From NCBI RefSeq assembly GCF_900496965.1, contig NZ_UFQB01000007.1, positions 62,001 to 126,000 on the forward strand: a DNA stretch of 64,000 nt. Direction: 5' to 3'. Position numbers and translations under genes: made by a program. This DNA is from Achromobacter agilis (GTDB lineage Bacteria; Pseudomonadota; Gammaproteobacteria; Burkholderiales; Burkholderiaceae_B). This document shows, in pieces, positions 35,288-43,973 of the stretch. Each line of letters opens with the position of its first letter. Position 1 is the first letter of the stretch. A model generated the notes under the pieces. The model was not told where the DNA came from and did not search any database. It saw only the letters and a program-made list of their open reading frames with translations.

Positions 35288-35310
35288 AATGATGAGCCGC
35301 TTTCATCATT
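35288..35310. promoter_or_regulatory. 8-7-8 inverted repeat upstream of the ten-gene operon
   Basis: AATGATGA and TCATCATT are perfect complements around GCCGCTT. Arm and spacer lengths equal those of the dyad at 34213, with the same T-N11-A spacing, though the arm sequence differs. It lies 110 nt upstream of the Bug start. Probable LysR-type activator site. Confidence 0.55.
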
Positions 35311-35419
35311 GACGCGTCGAGGCCCCCTGAGCAGGCGGCCTGCCACGCGCTCCGGGATGGTCCCTCGACACCATAACCACGCAGGGCAGACATGCCCGCA
35401 GGACGAGGAGACCCCCGAC

Positions 35420-36382
35420 ATGAAACTGAAGTCCCGCCTGAAGCAGCTGCTGACGCTGCTCGCCGCCGTTCCCGCCATCGCCGCCGCCGACAACTATCCC
35501 GCCAAGCCGGTGACCCTGGTCGTGGCCTACGCGCCCGGCGGCATGACCGACATCCTGACCCGCCGCATCGCCGCCGACTTGCAGACCCGCCTCGGCAAGC
35601 CCTTCGTGGTGGAGAACAAGCCGGGCGCCACCGGCCAGATCGCGACCGAATACGTTTCGCGCCAGAAGCCGGACGGCTATACCGTGCTGGTCGGCGCGAC
35701 CAGCCATGTGATCAACCCCGTCCTGAAGAAGCTGCCGTACGACGCGCGCAAGGACTTCGAGCCCATCGCCCTGCTGGCGGTCAGCCCGAACTTCCTGCTG
35801 GTCAACGCCAACCAGGGCATCAAGACCTTCGCGGATTTCAAGGCCTACGCCCAGAAGCAGCCTTCCGTTCCCTATGGCACGGCCGGCGCCGGCGGCGCTC
35901 CCCACATCGTCGGCGAGCTGCTGCGGTCCCAGAGCGGGCTGCCGTTGATGCACGTGTCCTACCGTGGCGCGGGTCCAGCCATGACGGACCTGGTATCGGG
36001 CCAGGTTCCCTTCGGCATGGCCGAGTCGGTAACCGCCAACGCCTATCTGCAATCGGGCAAGATCATTCCGCTGGCCATCGCTTCCGCACAGCGCCAATCC
36101 CGCTATCCCGACGTGCCCACGCTCAACGAACTGGGCTACAAGGGCTTCGACCTGAACACCTGGGTGGGCGCCTATGCACCGGCCGGCACCCCCGCCGACA
36201 TCGTCCAGACCCTGAACGCCGAAATCCGCAAGGCGGTGATGGCGTCGGCCACCCAGGAATACATCCGCTCGACCGGCTCCGAACCCGGCGACATGGACGT
36301 TCCCCAGTACCGGAAGTTCGTCAACGATGAGATGGACAAGTGGCAAGCCGTCATCACGCAGGCCGGGGTCAAGGATGAGTGA
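35420..36382 (+). CDS. Bug/TctC-type periplasmic binding protein, first gene of ten-gene operon
   Basis: A 320-residue periplasmic receptor with a Sec-type signal peptide (KSRLKQLLTLLAAVPAIAAA). Bug motifs: YPAKPVTLVVAYAPGGMTD, VENKPGATG, KPDGYT and HVSYRGAGP. Start ATG 35420 has GAGGAGACC upstream. The stop overlaps the DUF35 gene by 8 nt, tying the receptor tightly to the catabolic genes. It should bind the acid that the operon degrades. Confidence 0.92.
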   Translation: MKLKSRLKQLLTLLAAVPAIAAADNYPAKPVTLVVAYAPGGMTDILTRRIAADLQTRLGKPFVVENKPGATGQIATEYVSRQKPDGYTVLVGATSHVINPVLKKLPYDARKDFEPIALLAVSPNFLLVNANQGIKTFADFKAYAQKQPSVPYGTAGAGGAPHIVGELLRSQSGLPLMHVSYRGAGPAMTDLVSGQVPFGMAESVTANAYLQSGKIIPLAIASAQRQSRYPDVPTLNELGYKGFDLNTWVGAYAPAGTPADIVQTLNAEIRKAVMASATQEYIRSTGSEPGDMDVPQYRKFVNDEMDKWQAVITQAGVKDE

Positions 36383-36749
36383 CGTCCGCAACGGCTCCCC
36401 GTCGCCGGAAACGTATTTCGCCGAGACGCTGCGCGCGGGACGGCTGGAAGTCCAGGTCTGCCGCAGCTGCGGGCTTGCCTTCTTCTTTCCACGCACGCAT
36501 TGCACGCACTGCCGGTCGCAGGAATACGCCTGGCGCCCCATGCGCGCCGGGGCCACGCTCTATTCCTATTCGGAGATCCCCGCCACGCCCCAAGCGCCCG
36601 CGCGCAACGTCATCCTGGCCGACATGGACGAGGGCTTTCGCATGATGTCCACGCTGCTGGGGCCGGGCGAACCGCGCATCGGCATGCGGCTGACGGCCCG
36701 GCCCGACCCGCAGCGCGCGCGGGTCGTGTTCGAACAGGAGGCGCCATGA
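36375..36749 (+). CDS. DUF35 zinc-ribbon/OB-fold protein
   Basis: A 124-residue protein with an N-terminal helix and a rubredoxin-like zinc ribbon formed by Cys29, Cys32, Cys43 and Cys46 (CRSC, then CTHC), followed by an OB-fold (GATLYSYSEI). DUF35 proteins partner thiolase-fold or MaoC enzymes: ChsH2 with Ltp2 in steroid side-chain cleavage, and acetone carboxylase-like or HMG-CoA-synthase-like systems in archaea. The start overlaps the Bug stop and its own stop overlaps the thiolase-like gene (ATGA), with a strong AGGAGG between. A heteromeric complex with the next protein is therefore likely. Confidence 0.88.
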   Translation: MSDVRNGSPSPETYFAETLRAGRLEVQVCRSCGLAFFFPRTHCTHCRSQEYAWRPMRAGATLYSYSEIPATPQAPARNVILADMDEGFRMMSTLLGPGEPRIGMRLTARPDPQRARVVFEQEAP

Positions 36750-37912
36750 CCGGCTGGAACAGGAACCTGCGCGGCGCCATCGCCATCACCGGCTGCGCCA
36801 CGGCCGGCATCGGAGATGCCGGCGGCCTGAACGACCTGGAAGTCACTTCGCTGGCGGTACACGCCGCGGTGCGGGATGCAGGGCTGCGGATGGAAGAGAT
36901 CGACGGCCTGATGAGCGCCAGCCTCTCCTCGTCGATGTGGCTGAACAAGCTGGCCGAGTACCTGGGCGTGTTCCCGCGGTTCATGAACAGCACCCAGATC
37001 GGCGGCGCATCCTTCGTCGGCCATCTGCTGATTGCGGCCGCGGCCATCCAGGCCGGCCTGTGCCGCAACGTCGTGATCGCCTATGGCGCCACGCCGCGCG
37101 GCGGCAATGGCGTCTCGGCGACCTCCGGCGCCCGCGCGAAGCTGGATCCGTTTCCGTACGAAGAGCCGTTCCAGCCCTTCAATCCGCCGACCAGCTACGC
37201 CTTGGCGACGCGCCGCCATATGCATGAATACGGCACCACCCGCGAACAGCTGGCCGAAGTCGCGGTCGCCGCGCGCGCCTGGGCGCAACTGAACCCGGAA
37301 GCCTACAAGCGCGAACCGCTCTCCATCGGCGACGTGCTGTCGGCGCGCATGATTTCCTCGCCGCTGACCGCGCGCGATTGCTGCCTCGTGACGGATGGCG
37401 CGGGCGCCATCGTCGTGACCGCCGCCGAGCGCGCCGAAGTGGCCCGTCCCGTCTATGTGCTGGGCACCGCCATGGCGCATTCGCATCGCCAGATCTCCTG
37501 CATGGCCGACCTGACGCGCACCGTGGCGGGCGAAAGCGCCGGCCAGGCGCGCGAGCGGGCCGGGGTCTCGCTGGCCGACATCGATCTGGTGCAGCTCTAT
37601 GACGCTTTCACCATCAACCCCATCCTGTTCCTGGAGGACATGGGGTTCTGCCGCAAGGGCGAAGGCGGCGCCTTCGTGTCCGGCGGACGCATTGCCCCCA
37701 GCGGCGAACTGCCCGTGAACACCAACGGCGGCGGGCTGTCCTGCGTGCACCCCGGCATGTACAGCATGTTCGGCCTGGTGGAAGCGGTGCGGCAGTTGCG
37801 CGGCGAATGCGGCGACCGGCAGGTGAAGCAGGCGCGCACCGCGCTCGTGCATGGCAACGGCGGGGTGCTGAGCGCCCAGGCCACGACCGTGCTGACCAAT
37901 TGGATGGACTGA
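36746..37912 (+). CDS. Thiolase-like (Ltp2/SCP-x type) protein without catalytic cysteines
   Basis: A 388-residue thiolase-fold protein. Where thiolases have the nucleophilic Cys, it has QIGGASFVG; where they have the second Cys, it has HGNGGVLS. His remains in CVHPGM. Loss of both cysteines while keeping the fold is typical of lipid-transfer-protein-type enzymes such as Ltp2, a retro-aldolase that cleaves a tertiary beta-hydroxyacyl-CoA in complex with a DUF35 protein. A DUF35 gene directly precedes it with a 4-nt overlap. A carbon-carbon cleaving aldolase is inferred. Start ATG 36746 has AGGAGGCGCC upstream. Confidence 0.88.
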   Translation: MTGWNRNLRGAIAITGCATAGIGDAGGLNDLEVTSLAVHAAVRDAGLRMEEIDGLMSASLSSSMWLNKLAEYLGVFPRFMNSTQIGGASFVGHLLIAAAAIQAGLCRNVVIAYGATPRGGNGVSATSGARAKLDPFPYEEPFQPFNPPTSYALATRRHMHEYGTTREQLAEVAVAARAWAQLNPEAYKREPLSIGDVLSARMISSPLTARDCCLVTDGAGAIVVTAAERAEVARPVYVLGTAMAHSHRQISCMADLTRTVAGESAGQARERAGVSLADIDLVQLYDAFTINPILFLEDMGFCRKGEGGAFVSGGRIAPSGELPVNTNGGGLSCVHPGMYSMFGLVEAVRQLRGECGDRQVKQARTALVHGNGGVLSAQATTVLTNWMD

Positions 37913-37924
37913 AGGAGATCTGGA

Positions 37925-38830
37925 ATGCTGGAAGGAAAAGTGGTCGTCGTCACCGGCGCGGCCAACGGTATCGGCCGCGCCGCGGCGCTGGCCCTGGCGG
38001 CGCAGGGCGCCCGCGTGGTCGTCAACGACCTGAACGTTTCGCTCGACGGCACGAGCGCCTCGCAGAGCACGGCCTCGCAGGTCGTGGAGGAAATCCGCGC
38101 CGCCGGCGGCGAAGCCATCGCCAGCGGCGATTCGGTGGCCGAGTACGCCAGCGCGCAGCGCATCGTCGAGACTGCCGCCGACACCTATGGCCGGGTGGAC
38201 GCCATCGTGAACAACGCCGGCATCGTGCGCGACAAGATGTTCCACCGCCTCACCCCCGAGGACTTCGACGCCGTGGTCAAGGTGCACTTGTACGGCTGCT
38301 TCAACCTCAGCCACGCCGCCGCCCGCCACTTCCGCGAACAGAGCGGCGGCAGCCTGATCAACATGACGTCAAATTCGGCCGTCATCGGCAACCGCGGCCA
38401 GGCCAACTACTGCGCCGCCAAGCTGGGCATCGTGGGCCTGTCCAAGGCCATGGCGCTGGACATGGCCGCGTTCAACGTGCGCTCGAACTGCATCGCGCCT
38501 CTGGCCTGGAGCCGCATGACGGAGACCATCCCCGCCAAGACCGAAGAGCAGGCGCGCCACGTCGAGAAGATCCGCCGCATGGGGCCGGAAACCATCGCGC
38601 CGCTCATCTGCTACCTGGCCTCCGACGCCTCGGCCGAGGTAACGGGACAGGTATTCGCCATCCGCCTGAACGAGATCTTCCTCATGAGCCAATCGCGCCC
38701 GGTGCGCTCGGTGCACCGCTCGGAAGGCTGGACCGCGCAAAGCATCGCCGAGCACGGCATGGCGGCGCTGCGCGCGTCCTTCATGCCTCTGGACACCTCG
38801 GCCCAGGTGTTTTCCTGGGATCCGGTCTGA
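37925..38830 (+). CDS. Short-chain dehydrogenase/reductase (hydroxyacyl-CoA type)
   Basis: A 301-residue Rossmann-fold oxidoreductase. The nucleotide-binding loop is TGAANGIG at 10-17, NNAG at 96-99, and the catalytic Tyr162 and Lys166 are in NYCAAKLG. The N-terminal ND at 34-35 suggests NAD preference. The layout (long, with MFHRLTPEDFDAVVKVHLYG) resembles the dehydrogenase part of peroxisomal multifunctional enzyme 2, which oxidises (3R)-hydroxyacyl-CoA. The next gene encodes a MaoC-type hydratase 2, which makes (3R)-hydroxyacyl-CoA, so the pair would act in sequence. Confidence 0.9.
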   Translation: MLEGKVVVVTGAANGIGRAAALALAAQGARVVVNDLNVSLDGTSASQSTASQVVEEIRAAGGEAIASGDSVAEYASAQRIVETAADTYGRVDAIVNNAGIVRDKMFHRLTPEDFDAVVKVHLYGCFNLSHAAARHFREQSGGSLINMTSNSAVIGNRGQANYCAAKLGIVGLSKAMALDMAAFNVRSNCIAPLAWSRMTETIPAKTEEQARHVEKIRRMGPETIAPLICYLASDASAEVTGQVFAIRLNEIFLMSQSRPVRSVHRSEGWTAQSIAEHGMAALRASFMPLDTSAQVFSWDPV

Positions 38831-38837
38831 GGCGGCC

Positions 38838-39716
38838 ATGGCGCTGGACTATCACCGCTTGAAGTCCCATGTCTTCGAGACCGAGCGCCAGGCCTATGGC
38901 GAGGATGACTGCATCCTCTATGCCCTGGGCGTGGGCGCCGGCCTGGCGGAAGGCGCCCCCCTGGGCGATGAAACACACTTCATCTACGAGCAGGGGCTGC
39001 GCGCCCTGCCCGCCATGGCGGCCGTGCTGGCCTACCCCGGCTTCTGGATGCGCGATCCGCGCCATGGCCTGGACTGGCGCCGCGTCGTGCACGGCGAGCA
39101 GCGCATGCGCTTCATCCGCCCCCTGCCCGCGCGCGGCCAGGTGTCCTGCCGAATGGCAGTCAGCCACATCGCCGACAAGCGACCCGGCGCCTTTGTCGTG
39201 ACCCGGCGCACGCTGAGCGACGCCGCCACGGGGCAAGACCTTGCCGTCATCGAGCAGTTGAACATCTGCCGCGGAGACGGCGGTTATTCGAAAGGCGACG
39301 CCGCCTTGAGCGACCCCCTGCCGGAGCCGATCCCCGCGCCACCGGCCGCACCGCCCGACGGCGCCGTCATCGTGCCCACCTGCCGCAACCAGGCCGCGCT
39401 GTACCGTCTGAACGCCGACCGCAACCCCTTGCACGTGGACCCGGCGAGCGCGCGGCAGGCCGGCTACGAGCGGCCCATCCTGCATGGCGCGGCCTTGCTC
39501 GGCATCGTGAACCGTGCGCTGGAACCCGGCCTGCGGGAAGCGTCCCGCCTGCGGCTGGGCCAGCTGGACCTGCGCTTCCTGGCGCCGGTCTATCCCAGCC
39601 TGCCCGTCGCGGTCTCATGGTGGCGCCATTCCCGCGGGCTGGCGCTGGCCTGCCACCAGGAAGGCACCCTGTGCGCACAAGGGCGCGCGGCGTGGGCAAC
39701 GGAGGATGGACAATGA
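38838..39716 (+). CDS. MaoC-type 2-enoyl-CoA hydratase
   Basis: A 292-residue double hot-dog protein. The hydratase 2 motif is at about residues 189-216: Tyr189, Asp194, Asn196 and His199 in YRLNADRNPLHVD, followed by GYERPILHG. It adds water to a trans-2-enoyl-CoA to give the (3R)-hydroxy compound. The length fits the full eukaryote-like double-domain form. It follows the SDR gene by 7 nt and overlaps the CoA-transferase A gene by 4 nt. Confidence 0.9.
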   Translation: MALDYHRLKSHVFETERQAYGEDDCILYALGVGAGLAEGAPLGDETHFIYEQGLRALPAMAAVLAYPGFWMRDPRHGLDWRRVVHGEQRMRFIRPLPARGQVSCRMAVSHIADKRPGAFVVTRRTLSDAATGQDLAVIEQLNICRGDGGYSKGDAALSDPLPEPIPAPPAAPPDGAVIVPTCRNQAALYRLNADRNPLHVDPASARQAGYERPILHGAALLGIVNRALEPGLREASRLRLGQLDLRFLAPVYPSLPVAVSWWRHSRGLALACHQEGTLCAQGRAAWATEDGQ

Positions 39717-40381
39717 AAGACAAGACCTGCCTCGACGCGCAGGATGCCCTGCGCGGCGTGGAATCCGGCGCCGCCATTTTCGTGGGCGGCTTCGGCGGCT
39801 CGGGCATTCCCGCGCGCCTGCTGGCCGCTCTGCTGGCCAAGCCCGGCGTACGCGGTCTCACCCTGATCAACAACAACGCCGGCGCTGGTGAAACGAGCTT
39901 CCTGGCCCTGGTCGCCTCGGGCCGCGTCAGCCGCATCATCTGTTCCTACCCCCGCATGCCGGGCAACGACGTGATCCGCGAACGGGTACAGTCGGGCAGC
40001 CTGACCGTGGAGGTAATGCCGCAGGGCACACTGGTCGAGCGCATCCGCGCCGCCGGCGCGGGCCTGGGCCCCTTCTTCTCGCCCACGGGCTACGGCACGC
40101 CGCTGGCCGAGGGCAAGGAAACGCGCATCGTTGGCGGCCGCGGCTACGTGCTCGAGGAGCCGCTGCGCGCGGACTTCGCTTTCGTGCGCGCCCACCGCGC
40201 CGACCGCCTGGGCAATCTGGTGTACCGGCGCGCCCAGCGCAACTTCGGACCGGTGATGTGCATGGCGGCGCGGACCACCATCGTGGAAGTCGACGAGATC
40301 CTGCCTTGTGGCGCGCTGGATCCGGACGCCATCGTCACGCCCAGCCTGTTCGTCCACCGGCTGTTGGGGAGCCCTCAATGA
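39713..40381 (+). CDS. CoA-transferase, subunit A (class I)
   Basis: A 222-residue alpha subunit of a class I CoA-transferase of the acetoacetate/3-oxoadipate type. It has the glycine-rich FVGGFGGSGIP loop near the N-terminus, then LINNNAGAGETS and a GNLVYRRAQRNFGPVM segment. It overlaps the subunit B gene by 4 nt, and the two must form a heterodimer. IpdA, the ring-opening hydrolase of steroid degradation, belongs to the same fold, so that alternative must be kept. GGAGGATGGACA precedes the start. Confidence 0.9.
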   Translation: MKDKTCLDAQDALRGVESGAAIFVGGFGGSGIPARLLAALLAKPGVRGLTLINNNAGAGETSFLALVASGRVSRIICSYPRMPGNDVIRERVQSGSLTVEVMPQGTLVERIRAAGAGLGPFFSPTGYGTPLAEGKETRIVGGRGYVLEEPLRADFAFVRAHRADRLGNLVYRRAQRNFGPVMCMAARTTIVEVDEILPCGALDPDAIVTPSLFVHRLLGSPQ

Positions 40382-41049
40382 AACGACTGACACGCAACCA
40401 CCTGGCCGCGCTGGTGGCCGGCGACCTGCCGGCCGGCGCCGTGGTCAATCTGGGCATCGGCATGCCTACCCTGGTTACCGACCGCCTGGACCCGGAGCGC
40501 GGCGTCCAGCTGCACAGCGAGAACGGCATCCTGGGCATGCGCCTGCTGCAAGCCCACGAGACCGCCGACGGCGATCTCATCAATGCCAGCAAGCAATCCA
40601 TCGCGCTCACCGAAGGCGCGGCCATCTTCGACCACGTCTATTCCTTTTCCATCATGCGCGGCGGCCACATCGACATCACCGTGCTGGGCGCCTTCGAGGT
40701 GTCCTGCCACGGCGATCTGGCGAACTGGTCACTAGGCGCGGACGACCCCATGCCTTCGGTGGGCGGCGCCATGGATCTGGCCGCGGGCGCCCGCGAGGTC
40801 TGGGTCATGATGGAAGCGCTCACCCGCGAAGGCCGTCCGCGCCTGCGCAGCCGCTGCACGCTGCCGCTCACCGGCGCCGACGTCGTCGGCCGCGTCTATG
40901 CCGACATCGGCATCTTCGAGGTGCGTAACGGAGCATTCGTGCCCGTCGCCCTGGTCGAAGGCCTGCCGCCCTCGGAGCTGGGCCGCTGGATCGATGCGCC
41001 GCTGCGCTTCGAAGGCGAACCCCGCATCCTGCACCTTAGCCATTCCTGA
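40378..41049 (+). CDS. CoA-transferase, subunit B (class I)
   Basis: A 223-residue beta subunit. It keeps the catalytic glutamate motif SENGILGM and the VNLGIGMPTLV loop, so true CoA transfer through a glutamyl-CoA intermediate is likely. It would activate a 3-oxoacid or swap CoA within the pathway. The gene overlaps subunit A by 4 nt (ATGA) and is 13 nt before the next dehydrogenase gene. Confidence 0.9.
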   Translation: MKRLTRNHLAALVAGDLPAGAVVNLGIGMPTLVTDRLDPERGVQLHSENGILGMRLLQAHETADGDLINASKQSIALTEGAAIFDHVYSFSIMRGGHIDITVLGAFEVSCHGDLANWSLGADDPMPSVGGAMDLAAGAREVWVMMEALTREGRPRLRSRCTLPLTGADVVGRVYADIGIFEVRNGAFVPVALVEGLPPSELGRWIDAPLRFEGEPRILHLSHS

Positions 41050-41062
41050 TTCCGCCATCTCC

Positions 41063-42238
41063 ATGATACGCACCGAAAACTTCCTCGAAGACGCCGACGC
41101 CTGGTTGCGGGCGGCGCTCGCGCGGCTGCGCGCCCGGTATCCGGACACCGCCTCGCACACGCCGGAATGCCGCCAGGCCTGGAATCGCATGCTGTGCGAG
41201 GCCGATCTGATCGCCCTGACCTGGCCGCGCGAATACGGCGGCCGCGAACTGCCCACGGCCACGCTGATCGCCTTCCATGAGCTCTGCGCGCGCCTGCACG
41301 CGCCGCAGCCCATCAACAGCATTGCGCACGCGATCCTCGCGCCCACCCTGCTGCGCTTCGGCACGCCCGCGCAAAAGGCCCTGTTCCTGCCGGGCATCCG
41401 GGATGGCAGCGAGATCTGGTGCCAGGGCTACTCCGAGCCCCAGACCGGCTCCGACCTGTCCTCCGTGCGCACCCGGGCCCGCGCCGAACCCGCCGGCTGG
41501 CTTGTCGACGGCCGCAAGATCTGGACCACCCAGGCGCACCTGGCCAAATGGTGCTTCGCGCTGGTCCGCACCGAGCCGGACAGCCAGGCCCATCGCGGCC
41601 TGAGCTTCATGCTCATCGACATGCGCGCCCACGGCGTGCGCGTCGAACCGATACGCCAGATGACGGGCGAAGCGGACTACAACGAAGTGCTGTTCGAAGC
41701 GGTGGCGGTGCCCGAAGGCCGCATCCTGGGCGAACCCGGCGAAGGCTGGCGCATCGCGATGGCGGCGGCCGAATACGAGCGCGGCATCTATTTCATGCCC
41801 CGGGTCGTGCAGCTGGAAGACGAGCTCCGCGAACTGGAAGCCGCGCTCGCGCAAGCGCCGCTGGCACCGGACGAGCGCGCCGTGCACGCGCGCCGCGTCC
41901 AGGATCTGGCGGACGCCTGCCAGGTCATCCGCTGGCGTGTGGATCGCGTGCTGCGGCAGGTGGCCTCGGGAGACACCCCCGGCATCGACGGCGCCATGCT
42001 CAAGCTGATGTGGAGCGAAACCCGCCAGCAGGTCTGGGAACAGCGCGTGGAACTCCTGGGCGAAGCGGCCATCCTGGGGCCCCAGGCCGGCGCCCCGTAC
42101 GCCGCCCCCGCCAGCGTACTGCGCGAATTCCTGTGGTCGAGGGCCGAGACCATCGTGGCCGGCACGTCGGAGATCCAACGCAACATCGTGGGCGAACGCC
42201 TGCTCGGCCTGCCCAAGGACAGAAAACAACATGCATAG
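41063..42238 (+). CDS. Acyl-CoA dehydrogenase, large subunit type
   Basis: A 391-residue FAD enzyme. Conserved segments are LTWPREYGGRELP, EIWCQGYSEPQTGSDLSSV, VDGRKIWTTQAHLAKWCF and IVAGTSEIQRNIVGERLLG. Like the pair at 24461-26792 it is followed directly by a smaller dehydrogenase, here with an 8-nt overlap, so a heteromeric enzyme is likely. The start ATG 41063 follows the conserved N-terminal IRTENFLEDADAW; the ribosome-binding site is weak. Confidence 0.9.
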   Translation: MIRTENFLEDADAWLRAALARLRARYPDTASHTPECRQAWNRMLCEADLIALTWPREYGGRELPTATLIAFHELCARLHAPQPINSIAHAILAPTLLRFGTPAQKALFLPGIRDGSEIWCQGYSEPQTGSDLSSVRTRARAEPAGWLVDGRKIWTTQAHLAKWCFALVRTEPDSQAHRGLSFMLIDMRAHGVRVEPIRQMTGEADYNEVLFEAVAVPEGRILGEPGEGWRIAMAAAEYERGIYFMPRVVQLEDELRELEAALAQAPLAPDERAVHARRVQDLADACQVIRWRVDRVLRQVASGDTPGIDGAMLKLMWSETRQQVWEQRVELLGEAAILGPQAGAPYAAPASVLREFLWSRAETIVAGTSEIQRNIVGERLLGLPKDRKQHA

Positions 42239-43187
42239 CGAAATCAGGACCTTGCTGTCCTCGACCTTCGGCCGCCTGCTGGAAGAACAGCATCCCCCCA
42301 CCTACGCCCGCCGCGCGCTGCCCGCGCACGCCGCTACCCAGCTCGCTTTGTGGAAGGAGCTGGCCGAAGGCGGCTGGCTGGAAGCGGGCTCAGAAGCCTT
42401 CCAGGCCGAATATGGCCCCGGCACCCTCCTCATGGGCGAATGGGCCGGGCGCGCGCTGCTCACCCTGCCCTATGGCCCCTCCGCCTTTCTCGCCCAAGTG
42501 CTGCTGGAACGGGAACCCGCCCTCTCGCCGGTCGTGCTCGACCTGGCCGCCCATCCGGCCAGCATCCGCTGCGACCGCGCCGGCGATGAAGATGGATGGA
42601 TCGACGACTACGGCCCGTCCGCCCAGTACCTGCGCCTGAGCCGGACGGACGGCGGCTGGCGCCTGGCGCGCCTGGATCCCGCGATGCTGGAGCCCGTGCA
42701 GGGCCTGGATCCGACCACGGCACTGGCCCGCCTGCGCGGCCCCGCGCTGGCGCAAGCGGAACTGCCGGATGGACAGGTCCTGCCCGCGCTGCAGAACCAC
42801 CAGGCTTTCCTGCTTGCGCAGTTGGCCGGCGCGGCGGGCGCGGCCCTGGACCTGGCTATCGCCTATGCCAAGGAGCGCGAACAGTTCGGACGCGCCATTG
42901 GGCAGTTCCAGGCCGTGAAGCATCCGCTGGTCGATGCCTGGATCGGCCTGGACAACAGCCGCTATGCCGTGGAAGCGCTGCTGCGCTCGCGCGCCACGCT
43001 CGATCCGGCGCTGGCGGCCGCGGCCACGCGCGTGGCCACGGCCGCCGCGCGCCGCGCCGTGAAGCTGTCCATCCAGGTCCACGGAGGCATAGGCTTCTCG
43101 TGGGAGCACGACGCCCAGCTCTACCTGAAACGCGCCTACCGGCTGGCCGTCGAGGCCGAGCGCACGGCGGCGCTGCTGCAGGGCTAG
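42231..43187 (+). CDS. Acyl-CoA dehydrogenase-like, small subunit
   Basis: A 318-residue protein, shorter than the usual 370-380. The C-terminal helical domain is clear (DLAIAYAKEREQFGRAIGQF, then SIQVHGGIGFSWEHD), while the N-terminal and beta domains are degenerate. This is the pattern of the non-FAD-binding small subunit in alpha2-beta2 acyl-CoA dehydrogenases of steroid and dicarboxylate pathways. It overlaps the large-subunit gene by 8 nt. Confidence 0.88.
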   Translation: MHSEIRTLLSSTFGRLLEEQHPPTYARRALPAHAATQLALWKELAEGGWLEAGSEAFQAEYGPGTLLMGEWAGRALLTLPYGPSAFLAQVLLEREPALSPVVLDLAAHPASIRCDRAGDEDGWIDDYGPSAQYLRLSRTDGGWRLARLDPAMLEPVQGLDPTTALARLRGPALAQAELPDGQVLPALQNHQAFLLAQLAGAAGAALDLAIAYAKEREQFGRAIGQFQAVKHPLVDAWIGLDNSRYAVEALLRSRATLDPALAAAATRVATAAARRAVKLSIQVHGGIGFSWEHDAQLYLKRAYRLAVEAERTAALLQG

Positions 43188-43202
43188 CGGTACCATGCGC
43201 AC

Positions 43203-43946
43203 ATGGACCGACACACTCCAATCCATCGCACGCCCGGCCGCCTGACCGCCTACTACCTGAGCGGCGACGCCATGCGCAGCCGCGGCGTGGGCGGCGCGGT
43301 GCTGAGCGGCACGCTGGATCTGCCTGCCCCGCCCGCGCGCGTGCTGGCGGACTGGGACCGGGAGATCTCGGCGCGGCTATGCCTGGAACCGGGCGACGTC
43401 GAACAGATGCCCCTCGCCCGGACGCAGGCGCGCTGGCCCGGCCATAGCCTCTGCCTGCAGGCGATGGACGCCTGGATGCGCGGGCTGGGGCTGGAAGACG
43501 GAGTGCTGGCCGGCGCCGACATCGCCCTCATGGCTTGCCGCGGCGCCCGCTACCATCATGACGCCGCGCAGTACGGCGCCGCGGCCTTCTGCAATCTCTT
43601 CCTGAGCGAAGACAAAGGGCTCGACGTGCTATTTCCCGGCACCGGCCAGCGGATCCCGCTGGCCCGCGGCACCGCCATGGTCTTCGATACAGCGCAACCC
43701 CACGGCGTCGTGCCGCGCGGCCGCGACGTATTCCACGAAAGCGATTTCCCTTCCGGCCAGGATTTCTCGCAGCTGTTCCTCACCTGGGAATTGCCGATAG
43801 AAACGGCCAGCGTCGCGCGGATGCTGGGCGTCGCTTTCGACATCGACCTTCCAGGCGCCCGGCAGCTGGACGAAGAGCAGGTTCGCCTGGACGGCGTGCG
43901 CGTCGCCGTCGACCCGGAGTCTGGGCGGTGGCAGCCGGCGGCGTGA
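43203..43946 (+). CDS. Putative 2-oxoglutarate/Fe(II)-type oxygenase
   Basis: A 247-residue protein I recognise only by motif. His118-x-Asp120 (RYHHDAAQ) and His167 (DTAQPHGVVPRG) are spaced as an HxD...H iron triad, with an Arg after the distal His, in a probable jelly-roll (DVLFPGTGQRIPLARGTAMVF). It starts 15 nt after the operon's last dehydrogenase gene in the same direction and may belong to it, for example hydroxylating the substrate. It could also be an unrelated cupin-like protein. No experimentally known homologue comes to mind. Confidence 0.55.
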   Translation: MDRHTPIHRTPGRLTAYYLSGDAMRSRGVGGAVLSGTLDLPAPPARVLADWDREISARLCLEPGDVEQMPLARTQARWPGHSLCLQAMDAWMRGLGLEDGVLAGADIALMACRGARYHHDAAQYGAAAFCNLFLSEDKGLDVLFPGTGQRIPLARGTAMVFDTAQPHGVVPRGRDVFHESDFPSGQDFSQLFLTWELPIETASVARMLGVAFDIDLPGARQLDEEQVRLDGVRVAVDPESGRWQPAA

Positions 43947-43973
43947 TGGCGCTGGACCGCGCCCGAGGACCGA

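Noticed and set aside
36500-36745. Long N-terminal extension of the thiolase-like protein
   Set aside because: It overlaps the DUF35 gene in another frame, while an AGGAGG site stands exactly before ATG 36746.
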